Source: JANLSE01 sp038214135 (lineage in GTDB: Bacteria > Chloroflexota > Chloroflexia > Chloroflexales > Roseiflexaceae). From it: a DNA stretch of 56,292 nucleotides. Within the stretch, counting starts at the first letter, position 1. Every line of letters begins with the position of its first letter. This document shows, piece after piece, positions 7,777 to 15,157 of this stretch. A program made the translations under genes and the position numbers. The DNA lies in assembly GCA_038214135.1 (NCBI GenBank), contig JBBQSD010000025.1:1-56292 (forward strand), read 5' to 3'. The notes under the pieces are model-generated. The model made no database searches, was not told the DNA's origin, and saw nothing but the letters and a program-made list of their open reading frames with translations.

Positions 7777-8640
7777 ATGGAAATGGTGTTAGTCGCAGGG
7801 GCCAATGGTGTTCTTGGGCGGCATGTTCTTACTGCATTGCGGGCGCATGGGTATCGGGTGCGGGCGCTCACCCGTTCTGCAGCGCATGGGCAGGTGTTGG
7901 GCAACCTGGCCGATGAAGTGGTGGTTGGTGATGCAACACGCCCTGAAACCCTGACACATGTCTATCGGGGTGCCACGCTGCTTTTTTCATGTTTGGGCCA
8001 GAGCGTTAATCTGGATATGAACAATCGCGGGCCTGGCTACCACGCCATCGATTACGTTGGTAATCACAACCTGATTGCTGGGGCAAAAGCTGCTGGTATA
8101 CGGCGCTTTGGGTATGTTTCGGTGTATGGGGCCGAGCGTTTCCCGCAACTGGCCTATATGAAGGCACACGCCGATGTTGCTGCCGAACTGCGGGCATCTG
8201 GCCTGAACTACGCGATTGTATGCCCGACTGGCTTCTTTTCTGCTTTTGATCCAATTCTGGCAATGGCCCAATCTGGCCGAGCGAGTTTGATTGGCGATGG
8301 AACCGCGCGCAGCAACCCGATCCACGATGCCGATCTGGCTGAGGTCTGCGTTCAGGCGCTGCTCGCCAACGACAATCAGATTGTTGATGTCGGCGGGCCA
8401 GAAACCCTCTCGCGCCGCCAGATTGTTGAGTTGGCATTTGCTGCTGTTCGTAAGCCGGTTCAGATTATTGGTATGCCAACTTGGGCGGCTGGTGCGATGT
8501 CGGCAGTCGCGGCACCATTTGCGCCACGCATTGCCGAACTCATGGCCTTTGCGGCAGCAATGTTCACCACCGACATTATTGCACCGGCGCATGGCAATCG
8601 GCGGCTTGCGGATTATTTTGCCGAACTGGCAACGCGCTGA
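7777..8640 (+). CDS. NmrA-like/atypical SDR family NAD(P)-binding protein
   Basis: This 287-residue cytoplasmic protein opens with VLVAGANGVLGRHVL, the GxxGxxG dinucleotide-binding motif of atypical short-chain dehydrogenases. Later landmarks are GYVSVYGAE and Y-MKAHADVAAELRAS, where a lysine aligns with the usual position, and the PTGFFSAF segment. Such proteins reduce ketones or act as redox sensors; the substrate cannot be told. ATG at 7777 is preceded by AGAGGAGTG at good spacing and beats a TTG at 7750. The 3' end overlaps the convergent MFS gene by 28 bases. Confidence 0.85.
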   Translation: MEMVLVAGANGVLGRHVLTALRAHGYRVRALTRSAAHGQVLGNLADEVVVGDATRPETLTHVYRGATLLFSCLGQSVNLDMNNRGPGYHAIDYVGNHNLIAGAKAAGIRRFGYVSVYGAERFPQLAYMKAHADVAAELRASGLNYAIVCPTGFFSAFDPILAMAQSGRASLIGDGTARSNPIHDADLAEVCVQALLANDNQIVDVGGPETLSRRQIVELAFAAVRKPVQIIGMPTWAAGAMSAVAAPFAPRIAELMAFAAAMFTTDIIAPAHGNRRLADYFAELATR

Positions 8641-9893
8641 AAACGCCGATAGTACCACCAGAAGATCCCTGCACCGCCCATCGTCAGCAGTGCGCCAAGC
8701 AGGAATAGCGCCTGGTAGCCCAAGAACGTAATAATATAGCCGCCCGCAAACGCCATCACCGTGAAACTCAACCCCGCCGACATTTCTGTCACTCCGGAAA
8801 CGGTTGCGCGCCGCTCTGGCGGAACGAGTTCCAGGAAATAGACCAACGACGATGTGTAGCGGATGGTTGAGACGCTCAATATGCCAATCATGCTCAGGCT
8901 CGCAGCCGACCAATGTCCAATGAAGGCGATTGGCAAAATCATGATGCCAGTGGCGAGTGTCGCAATGATACACGTCCAGTAATTGCCAAATCGGCGGGCG
9001 AGAAATGGCGTTGCCAGGGCGGCTGGCGCAGAGAGTAAACGAGAAAAGGCGCTGATCGTGCCGATTTGGTCGGTTGGCACCAAGAGCGCACGGTCGAGAT
9101 ACACATTAAAAAAGCTCGTGGTGGCAGCTAATCCAGAGACCTGTAAAAAGCGAACAACGCCCATCATCACAATTGCAGACACTATCACTGAAGGCACGAG
9201 CAATGTTGGTGCTGCCTCAAGATGCGTTGTATCCCCAGGCGCAGATTCGCTTGGTGTGTAGCCACCCTTAGCGGCGCGAATAGCAAACAGGGCTGGTAGC
9301 ATAGCCAATGCGGCAATGATCAGCGGGAAGCGATATGGTGCAGGCGATTCGAGCGTCTGCCCAATCGCGTTTGCAAACACAGCCGGCAGAAACCCGCCAA
9401 CCAGCCCACCAACAAATGCCGCAATCGCCAGCAGAAAACTCTGGATTCCAAAGACCTGGCTGCGCCGCCCTGGTGCGATCACCCCAATAAGGAATGGCGC
9501 AGTATTGACATAATAGAGTGCTAATCCAAAATAGAGAATGATTTCATTGCCAACCAGCCAGATCATCCGAATTGCTTCTGGCAGGATATCGGCTAGTGGT
9601 AATAATCCACAGCCAAACAGCATCAATATCAGCCCGATAACCAACATATTGCGGCTGCCATAGCGTTCGCCAAGGGCACCGGCTGGCAATGCCGAGATCG
9701 CAAAGGTGAGCTGCGCTGCGCCATTGATCAGCCCGATCAGCTCTGGCCCATAGCCAAGCCGCACCAGGTAAAGATTGAACAGGACGGTATAGACACCGCC
9801 ATCAACAGCGAATCCAACCAATGTTACTGCGCCAAGGTAGAGGAGTGCAGCAGGGCTAAGCGTGCGCATGCTACTGAGAATGCGGGCAGACAT
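8613..9893 (-). CDS. Major facilitator superfamily transporter (12 TM)
   Basis: A 426-residue inner-membrane transporter with about 12 hydrophobic segments. The loop after helix 2 carries GALGERYGSRNML, the MFS motif A, and helix 6-7 are joined by a hydrophilic loop containing PSESAPGD. The class fits general drug/metabolite efflux permeases; the substrate is not deducible. I choose ATG at 9893 with CGGAG six bases upstream, dropping about 20 upstream in-frame codons that look unlike a membrane N-terminus. The gene converges on the SDR gene and overlaps its last 28 bases. Confidence 0.85.
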   Translation of the reverse strand: MSARILSSMRTLSPAALLYLGAVTLVGFAVDGGVYTVLFNLYLVRLGYGPELIGLINGAAQLTFAISALPAGALGERYGSRNMLVIGLILMLFGCGLLPLADILPEAIRMIWLVGNEIILYFGLALYYVNTAPFLIGVIAPGRRSQVFGIQSFLLAIAAFVGGLVGGFLPAVFANAIGQTLESPAPYRFPLIIAALAMLPALFAIRAAKGGYTPSESAPGDTTHLEAAPTLLVPSVIVSAIVMMGVVRFLQVSGLAATTSFFNVYLDRALLVPTDQIGTISAFSRLLSAPAALATPFLARRFGNYWTCIIATLATGIMILPIAFIGHWSAASLSMIGILSVSTIRYTSSLVYFLELVPPERRATVSGVTEMSAGLSFTVMAFAGGYIITFLGYQALFLLGALLTMGGAGIFWWYYRRFQRVASSAK

Positions 9894-9988
9894 CAACGGC
9901 TCCGTCTTGCTGTCGGCCAGCCACATTGGCGCCGGGCACAGCCAGTATACCAAAGGATAGAATGTTCGTTGATGTCACTTGAATAAAC

Positions 9989-10017
9989 TTGTCAGATGGG
10001 CCATGTTCTGCTATAGT
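9989..10017 (+). promoter_or_regulatory. Sigma-70-type promoter of rpmG
   Basis: TTGTCA (9989-9994) and TATAGT (10012-10017) are separated by 17 bases. Transcription would start near 10024, 50 bases before the rpmG start codon. Confidence 0.7.
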
Positions 10018-10074
10018 ATGCAGCAGTGTCCAGAAGAATGAACATATACGCCACATAAGTAAGAGAGTAAGACG

Positions 10075-10239
10075 ATGGCTTCCAAAAAGGGAAATCGCAT
10101 TGTCATCAAGTTGCGCAGCACCGAGAGCGCACACATGTACACGACAATGAAGAACCGCAAGAATGATCCAAATCGCCTTGAGTTACGCCGATACGATCCG
10201 ACATTGCGCAAGCATGTTGCCTACCGCGAGTCAAAATAG
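10075..10239 (+). CDS. rpmG: 50S ribosomal protein L33
   Basis: A 54-residue basic protein beginning MASKKGNRIVIKLRSTESAH and ending RKHVAYRESK, which is the L33 family throughout. It sits on the large ribosomal subunit near the exit site. There is no cysteine, so this is the zinc-free C-minus form; a zinc-binding paralogue may exist elsewhere. Start is ATG at 10075 behind AAGAGAGTAAG. It has its own promoter and is followed after about 60 bases by a separate tRNA promoter. In many bacteria rpmG is next to secE/nusG; here it is next to tRNA genes. Confidence 0.95.
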   Translation: MASKKGNRIVIKLRSTESAHMYTTMKNRKNDPNRLELRRYDPTLRKHVAYRESK

Positions 10240-10253
10240 GTCGTTCTGCTGGT

Positions 10254-10276
10254 GTGGGGCTGAGTTTTCGCCCCAC
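10254..10276 (+). terminator. Possible terminator hairpin after rpmG
   Basis: GTGGGGC (10254-10260) pairs with GCCCCAC (10270-10276) around a loop that holds the T-rich segment. No T-run follows the stem, so termination may be weak. Confidence 0.35.
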
Positions 10277-10295
10277 GCCGAAGCGCTTCAAGGGT

Positions 10296-10324
10296 TTGAC
10301 AAAGCGATATCATCATGGTATCAT
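10296..10324 (+). promoter_or_regulatory. Promoter of the tRNA-Ala pair
   Basis: A consensus TTGACA (10296-10301), 17-base spacer and TATCAT (10319-10324). The start would be near 10331, six bases ahead of the first tRNA. Confidence 0.75.
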
Positions 10325-10336
10325 CCGCTGAGTTGT

Positions 10337-10412
10337 GGGGGTGTAGCTCAGCTGGGAGAGCGCGACAATCGCACTGTCGAGGTCAGGAGTTCGAGCCTCC
10401 TCACCTCCACCA
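10337..10412 (+). tRNA. tRNA-Ala, anticodon CGC
   Basis: 76 bases folding into a full cloverleaf: acceptor GGGGGTG/CACCTCC, D-stem GCTC/GAGC, anticodon stem CGACA/TGTCG with loop ATCGCAC, T-stem AGGAG/CTCCT and TTCGAGC loop, encoded CCA. The G3-U70 pair is the identity element of alanine tRNAs and agrees with anticodon CGC. Confidence 0.9.
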
Positions 10413-10430
10413 AGAATATCAAGAACATAC

Positions 10431-10506
10431 GGGGCAATAGCTCAGCTGGGAGAGCGCAACGCTGGCAGTGTTGAGGTCTGGGGTTCGATCCCCCATTGCT
10501 CCACCA
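10431..10506 (+). tRNA. tRNA-Ala, anticodon GGC
   Basis: 76 bases: acceptor GGGGCAA/TTGCTCC with the alanine G3-U70 pair, D-arm identical to the first tRNA, anticodon stem CAACG/TGTTG with loop CTGGCAG, T-arm TGGGG/CCCCA, encoded CCA. It follows the first tRNA by 18 bases, so both are probably cut from one transcript. Confidence 0.95.
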
Positions 10507-10511
10507 AAATC

Positions 10512-10564
10512 AAATAACGTCTGGGTTGTACAACATTGGGTTGTTCGATCCAGGCGTTATTTGT
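10512..10564 (+). terminator. Terminator hairpin of the tRNA operon
   Basis: AAATAACGTCTGG (10512-10524) pairs with CCAGGCGTTATTT (10550-10562) with a single G-U, around a 25-base loop. The stem's 3' side ends in ATTT followed by G, so the U-run is short. Confidence 0.6.
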
Positions 10565-10628
10565 TGTGTAGTAATATTGCATTATTCTGATACGAATGGC
10601 GTATATGAGCAACGTGAGGTAACCCAGC

Positions 10629-10898
10629 ATGTGTAGGAATATTAAGCCACTGTTTAATTTTGCACCACCGGCAACGGAGGATGAACTGCGGGCTGCATCA
10701 TTGCAGTTTATACGCAAGATCAGCGGCTTCAACAAACCATCCAGTGCTAATGAAGCCGCCTTCTCCGCAGCAGTCGATGATATTGCCATGATTTCGGCCC
10801 GCCTACTCAGCTCGCTTCAATCAACAGCAGCACCAAAAGATCGGCAGGTAGAGGCGCTGCGTGCGAAGGAACGTTCCAAACGTCGGTTCGGTGAGTAG
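10629..10898 (+). CDS. DUF2277 family protein
   Basis: An 89-residue soluble protein starting MCRNIKPLFNFAPPATEDEL, the conserved opening of DUF2277, and continuing as predicted helices ending in a basic RAKERSKRRFG tail. The family has no established biochemical role. ATG at 10629 follows GAGGT at eight bases. It lies 21 bases before the large flavin oxidoreductase gene on the same strand, which suggests co-transcription; the functional meaning is unknown. Confidence 0.9.
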   Translation: MCRNIKPLFNFAPPATEDELRAASLQFIRKISGFNKPSSANEAAFSAAVDDIAMISARLLSSLQSTAAPKDRQVEALRAKERSKRRFGE

Positions 10899-10919
10899 TA
10901 TAGTGTTTGAGGAGAAATC

Positions 10920-12875
10920 ATGACTGCATACCCGCTGTTGTTTAGCCCCTTTCGCCTTGGCCAATCCGAAGCGCCAAACCGGATCGTCTCGACCAGCCAT
11001 GGCACGAATATGGCCGCGGGTGGCGTACCGGGCGAACGCCTGATCGCCTATCACGCGGCGAAAGCTGCTGGTGGGTGTGGAACAGTGATGATGTTTGGCT
11101 CGGCAGCCGTTTCCGCGCTGACGCCGATCGCGGATAATCATGTGAACCTCTGGCGTGAAAGCGTCGAGCCAGGGCTGCAAGCAACGGCAGCCGCAGTAAA
11201 AGTACAGGGTGCGCTGGCGATCAGCCAGATTACGTCTCTTGGGCGGCGCAGCCATCATGGTGCCGATCTGGTTGGCCGTGGCCCATCTGCCAGCAGCAGC
11301 CAACTCGCGCCGCATCTGCCGCATGTGCTTTCATTACGCGAGATTCAGCAGATCATTGCCGATTATGCCAGTGCCGCGCTGCGCCTGAAACGGTGTGGCT
11401 TCGATGGAGCCGATCTGGCGTTCTATAACGATCAGCTACCGGATCAGTTCTGGACGCCGAGCATGAACCAGCGCACCGATGCCTATGGTGGTAGCCTGGA
11501 ACATCGTATGCGCTTTTCACTTGAGGTTCTGGAGGCAATCCGTGGTGTGGTTGGCCGGGATTTCATTGTCGGGGCGCGGGTTTCCGGCGATGATTTCATG
11601 CCTGGTGGGCTGGATTCGGAGGAACTGCTCGAAATTATTATTCGTCTCGATCAAACACAGCTACTCGATTATGTCACCATTACCGGTGGAACCATTAGCA
11701 CATTCAAGTCGCGTGGCTATACAATTCCATCGGCCTACTATGGCTTGGGGACATTCGTTGGCATGGCTGGCCGGGTTCGTGCTGCCATCCGCACGCCTGT
11801 GATCGTGACAGGGCGGATCATCACGCCGGGCCAGGCGGAGGAGGTGCTGCGCAGTGGTGCTGCCGATCTTGTTGGCATGACCCGCGCATTGATTGCTGAT
11901 CCAGAGCTACCGCGCAAAGCGCAGCAGGGCCGCGAGGCGGAGATCCGTGTTTGTATGGGCACCAGCGAGGGCTGTATTGATCGGTTGTATATGGGTATGC
12001 CAATTGGTTGTGTTCAGAACCCGGTGATTGGCCGCGAGATCGAATGGGGAACTCGCACTCCTGCTCCAATTCCAAAACGAGTGGTGGTGGTTGGTGGTGG
12101 GCCTGCTGGAATGGAAGCGGCGCGGGTCGCAGCCGAGCGTGGTCATCAGGTAACACTGATCGAGCGTAGCGAGCAGCTTGGTGGCACCATTCGGTTGGCC
12201 GCCCGCGCTCCTGGCTGGGAAGCCTATGCCCAGGCTGTCGATTGGCTTGAACAGGCGCTGCGCCGGTTGCCAATGGAGCTGATTCTTGGCCAGGAGGCGA
12301 CCGCAGAGTCATTATTGGCGATAGCTCCTGATACAGTGGTGATCGCAACCGGTGCAGACCCACGCCGCCCGCTGCTGCCGGGAGTCGATCTGCCACATGT
12401 GGCCACTGTGGCGGCGGTGATTGGTGGGCAGGTGCCGATTGGATCGCGGGTGATTATTCTGGATGAGACTGGCTATACGCCTGGGCCAAAGCTTGCCGAT
12501 GTATTGAGTAGCGCTGGGCATCAGGTAACGATTGTGACCCGCCAGTATAGCCTTGGTGAGGATATTGGCACGACGGTGCGAGCCAAGTTGACAGAGCGTC
12601 TGTTGCGTCAGGGGGTGATCATCACAGCCTTGGCGATGCCAGTGGCGATTTTGCCTGGTGCGGTGCGGCTGCGGCATATGCTGACCGATATGGAATGGGA
12701 TGTCGCTACCGATAGTGTGGTGGTCTCCTCGGGCGGGGTTGCACGTGATGCACTCTATCACGCGCTGGCCGATGGCCCGAATGTACCAGAATTGCATCTG
12801 ATTGGTGATGCCTATGCGCCGCGTAATCTGCGCCTTGCAATGGCCGATGGGGCACGGGTTGGGCGGGCGGTGTAG
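10920..12875 (+). CDS. FadH/old-yellow-enzyme-type flavin oxidoreductase with an altered Fe-S motif
   Basis: A 651-residue multidomain enzyme: an N-terminal FMN-binding TIM barrel (to about 340), a cysteine motif, then FAD/NAD(P)-binding domains with VVVVGGGPAGMEAARVA near residue 383. The fold is that of 2,4-dienoyl-CoA reductase, trimethylamine dehydrogenase and related NADH:flavin oxidoreductases, which pass electrons from NAD(P)H via FAD, a 4Fe-4S cluster and FMN to an unsaturated substrate. Here the four ligand positions read Cys345, Thr348, Cys352, Cys364, with the 3-4-12 spacing kept but the second cysteine replaced. The cluster may be absent, 3Fe-4S or differently ligated. ATG at 10920 follows TGAGGAG. 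Substrate unknown. Confidence 0.9.
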   Translation: MTAYPLLFSPFRLGQSEAPNRIVSTSHGTNMAAGGVPGERLIAYHAAKAAGGCGTVMMFGSAAVSALTPIADNHVNLWRESVEPGLQATAAAVKVQGALAISQITSLGRRSHHGADLVGRGPSASSSQLAPHLPHVLSLREIQQIIADYASAALRLKRCGFDGADLAFYNDQLPDQFWTPSMNQRTDAYGGSLEHRMRFSLEVLEAIRGVVGRDFIVGARVSGDDFMPGGLDSEELLEIIIRLDQTQLLDYVTITGGTISTFKSRGYTIPSAYYGLGTFVGMAGRVRAAIRTPVIVTGRIITPGQAEEVLRSGAADLVGMTRALIADPELPRKAQQGREAEIRVCMGTSEGCIDRLYMGMPIGCVQNPVIGREIEWGTRTPAPIPKRVVVVGGGPAGMEAARVAAERGHQVTLIERSEQLGGTIRLAARAPGWEAYAQAVDWLEQALRRLPMELILGQEATAESLLAIAPDTVVIATGADPRRPLLPGVDLPHVATVAAVIGGQVPIGSRVIILDETGYTPGPKLADVLSSAGHQVTIVTRQYSLGEDIGTTVRAKLTERLLRQGVIITALAMPVAILPGAVRLRHMLTDMEWDVATDSVVVSSGGVARDALYHALADGPNVPELHLIGDAYAPRNLRLAMADGARVGRAV

Positions 12876-12896
12876 GGTTTCTCAGGCCGTGGAGAT

Positions 12897-12998
12897 CCCC
12901 CTCTCCCCAACCCCTCCCCCACTGGTGGGAGGGGTGAAGGCTTCGTAATGGGTTCATACCCCTCTCCCCGGCATGGGAGAGGGGTCAGGGGAGAGGGC
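12897..12998. repeat. Double GC-rich REP-like palindrome (copy c)
   Basis: Two palindromes in tandem: CCCCTCCCCC-ACTGGTGGGAGGGG and CCCCTCTCCCC-GGCATGGGAGAGGGG. The second contains the stop codon (12954-12956) and last codons of the minus-strand membrane protein gene. Confidence 0.7.
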
Positions 12999-14312
12999 AG
13001 CAGGCGCACGACGGGCATGCACGAACACGATTGCCGTTGCGATCAGCCCTGTGGCGATCAACCCTCCTAATGACGTCAGGGTGAGCGTATCGGGAGACAG
13101 TAATGGTTGCCCCCGCAATGCCTGCCATGTCACCAGCACGACCAACCCAAGGTAGCTGATTGCTCCAATCCAGACCAGCGTTACCCGATGACGAATTGTC
13201 AGCCATTGTTCTGGCCGCCGCATGAGTAGGAGCGCCAGGAGCGCAATGGCTTGAATGCCATGGATGCCGATGAAATGGCCGACTCGCAGATCGCCGTGTT
13301 GTGTGCTCCAACCCAGGAATGGAATGCCCGGCCCACCATCTGCTGCACCAACAGTATGTGCGCCGATCAGATGCACCTGCTGGCCTGCCTGAAGTGCTGC
13401 CATTTGTGTTGGTGTTGGCGGTGGCATCAGGAAGCCTTCTGCAAACCCGATCAGCACAATCAGCAGGCCCAAGCGTACACCCCAGGCCAATATACGGTTC
13501 GATACTGGTTGAAGCATCGCCAGGATAACAGCAATCAGTGTTACCACCCAGAATGCCATGATCGTGACCGACATGAATCCCCATAGCGTGGAATCGAATG
13601 GTGTACTTACATTAAAGTGCATCGGAACCCCACGGATCGCCTGAACTGCCAACAGGACAATTTCCAGGCTCAGGATGCCACCACTGGCATGCCCGACGAA
13701 CCCGGCCAATCGGGGGCGCGATTGAAGGAGTGGCAACAACCACAGCAAGGTTGCGCCATACAATCCCAGCGAAAGCCCAAATTTGGTGGACTTAGCCCAG
13801 TTTGGCATTCCCAGAACAATCCGAGGATCGAATATCAGTCCAATCACTCCAATGATTGTGAGCAGTAATGCCAAGAATGTGAAGATGGTCAGTGTTGAAT
13901 TGATCCGCCAGGCACGGCTGAGTAATCCAAACTGGCCAATTGGCCCCAACATAAAGGTCAAGAACAGCACCGGAGCTATGAGCAATGCGGAGATCCCACG
14001 TTCACGTGCATCGAGGTATACCCAACGCCCAACCAGCAGATCGAAGGCCAGAAAATGTGCCCAGGCAATTGTTGCGCCAGCTGGTGTCGCAAGCAGTGTG
14101 GTAATACCGCTGAGGCTTGGGTTACTGACGGCTGATAGCAGTGTGGCAATCTGTGGCCCGACCAGCACGAGATAGATGGTTGCAGGCACGAGGGCGACCA
14201 ATGGCGAACCAATAATTCGACGGGTGATCGACCAATGTGGCAGCAGGATGATCAAGAACCAAAGCGGTAGGACGCTCAGATTTGCCAGGCCAAAGATCAG
14301 TGTGTAGTCCAC
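12954..14312 (-). CDS. ABA4-like (DUF4281) polytopic membrane protein with an extra C-terminal membrane domain
   Basis: A 452-residue inner-membrane protein with about 11 hydrophobic segments. Residues 1-135 match the ABA4-like/DUF4281 family (LANLSVLPLW, ATPAGATIAWAHFLAFDLLV, GRWVYLDARERGI, FMLGPIGQF); ABA4 of plants is needed for neoxanthin synthesis, while bacterial roles are unclear. The remaining 300 residues form a second membrane domain with conserved-looking His and polar motifs (STQHGDLRVGHFIGIHGIQ, GMPNWAKSTKFGLS) that I cannot assign. GTG at 14312 is preceded by AAGGAGCAAC. The last 13 residues (LSPDPSPMPGRGV) are encoded by a REP-like palindrome. A link to carotenoid metabolism is only a guess. 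Confidence 0.8.
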   Translation of the reverse strand: MDYTLIFGLANLSVLPLWFLIILLPHWSITRRIIGSPLVALVPATIYLVLVGPQIATLLSAVSNPSLSGITTLLATPAGATIAWAHFLAFDLLVGRWVYLDARERGISALLIAPVLFLTFMLGPIGQFGLLSRAWRINSTLTIFTFLALLLTIIGVIGLIFDPRIVLGMPNWAKSTKFGLSLGLYGATLLWLLPLLQSRPRLAGFVGHASGGILSLEIVLLAVQAIRGVPMHFNVSTPFDSTLWGFMSVTIMAFWVVTLIAVILAMLQPVSNRILAWGVRLGLLIVLIGFAEGFLMPPPTPTQMAALQAGQQVHLIGAHTVGAADGGPGIPFLGWSTQHGDLRVGHFIGIHGIQAIALLALLLMRRPEQWLTIRHRVTLVWIGAISYLGLVVLVTWQALRGQPLLSPDTLTLTSLGGLIATGLIATAIVFVHARRAPAALSPDPSPMPGRGV

Positions 14313-14466
14313 GCGTTGCTCCTTCGTTCATTGCAGATAGATGTTTTGCCTGACAAGACTTTACCTGTTTGATGCCTGTACAGGATGGTCATGTGGAGCT
14401 ATCTTGGTGGGCTATGCAGGCAGGGGTAAATACTGGCCGAAAGAACTAGTTTGCAGCGAGGTTCTC

Positions 14467-15141
14467 ATGAACAGCGATCTGGCGTGCATCATTCTGGCAG
14501 GTGGAGCCAGCAGCCGGATGGGCACCGATAAACGGCGTTTGCAGCTATGGGGTGATCACGGCCCGAATCTGCTGGAACATGTATTGGCCATTGCGGGACG
14601 TTTGTGCCACGAGCGGATCATTGTTCTGAATGATCCAGCACAATGGCCGCAGCTTGATGCCCATATGGTTGCGGATGCATATCCAGGAACCGGGCCGCTT
14701 GGTGGCGTAGCGAGCGGGCTGGCTGCAATGGCATCTCAGCGGGCGCTCGTGCTTGCCTGCGATATGCCATTACTGCGCGTTGAGTTGCTACAAGGGTTGA
14801 TCGAGGCATCGCCTGGGTATGATGTTACGCTTCCACTGCGCCATCGTGAGCCAGATCGGCCACGTAATCACTTCGCCGTTGAACCATTATTGGCGGTCTA
14901 TGCTCGTTCGTGCCTGTCAATAATTGAGGATTACCTACAGCGTGGGGAACGCCGGATGATCGCGCCACTGGCCGAACTGCGGGTTAATACGATTGCACCA
15001 GATGTTTGGCAAGCCTGGGATACACATGGGCGCTCGTTTCTGAACCTCAATCGCCCAGAGGATATTGAATTGCTGGCAGCACAAAGCAAAGACACTCCAA
15101 CGGAGCGTCTCTACCCGATGCTTGTGACTCCTGACTCCTGA
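14467..15141 (+). CDS. mobA: Molybdenum cofactor guanylyltransferase
   Basis: A 224-residue cytoplasmic nucleotidyltransferase that joins GMP to molybdopterin. The signature LAGGASSRMGTDKRRL lies at the N-terminus, followed by Y-PGTGPLGGVASGL and ALVLACDMPLL, which bind GTP and metal. I choose ATG at 14467 behind GCGAGG; an ORF extension to 14341 has unrelated composition. Divergent from the ABA4-like gene. The last 15 or so codons run through a hairpin repeat and TGACTCC heptamers, and the stop codon TGA is itself the start of a heptamer, so the native C-terminus has been replaced or extended by repeat DNA. Fits with moaA at 33.8 kb. Confidence 0.9.
   Translation: MNSDLACIILAGGASSRMGTDKRRLQLWGDHGPNLLEHVLAIAGRLCHERIIVLNDPAQWPQLDAHMVADAYPGTGPLGGVASGLAAMASQRALVLACDMPLLRVELLQGLIEASPGYDVTLPLRHREPDRPRNHFAVEPLLAVYARSCLSIIEDYLQRGERRMIAPLAELRVNTIAPDVWQAWDTHGRSFLNLNRPEDIELLAAQSKDTPTERLYPMLVTPDS
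15090..15110. repeat. Short hairpin repeat inside the mobA 3' end
   Basis: AGACACTCC-AAC-GGAGCGTCT, a one-mismatch copy of the element at 3399-3419. It is translated as part of mobA. Confidence 0.65.
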
Positions 15142-15145
15142 CTCC
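15124..15145. repeat. TGACTCC heptamer array (locus 3) containing the mobA stop codon
   Basis: Three consecutive TGACTCC units. The mobA TGA stop (15139-15141) is the first codon of the third unit, and the array ends 12 bases before the stop of the convergent pstS gene. Confidence 0.75.
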
Positions 15146-15157
15146 TCGGTTTATCGG

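Noticed and set aside
7987..8973. A 328-codon frame on the minus strand across the SDR gene and MFS end
   Set aside because: It is antisense to two clear genes, has no ribosome binding site, and its translation is low in hydrophobic order and rich in Cys, His, Arg and Asn as expected from a shadow frame.
10254..10276. Riboswitch or protein-binding leader ahead of the tRNAs
   Set aside because: It is a plain hairpin between rpmG and a consensus tRNA promoter; a weak terminator is the simpler reading.
14341..14466. Upstream extension of mobA
   Set aside because: MobA's conserved LAGGASSRMG signature should be within about ten residues of the start; the extension is Cys-rich and unlike the family.
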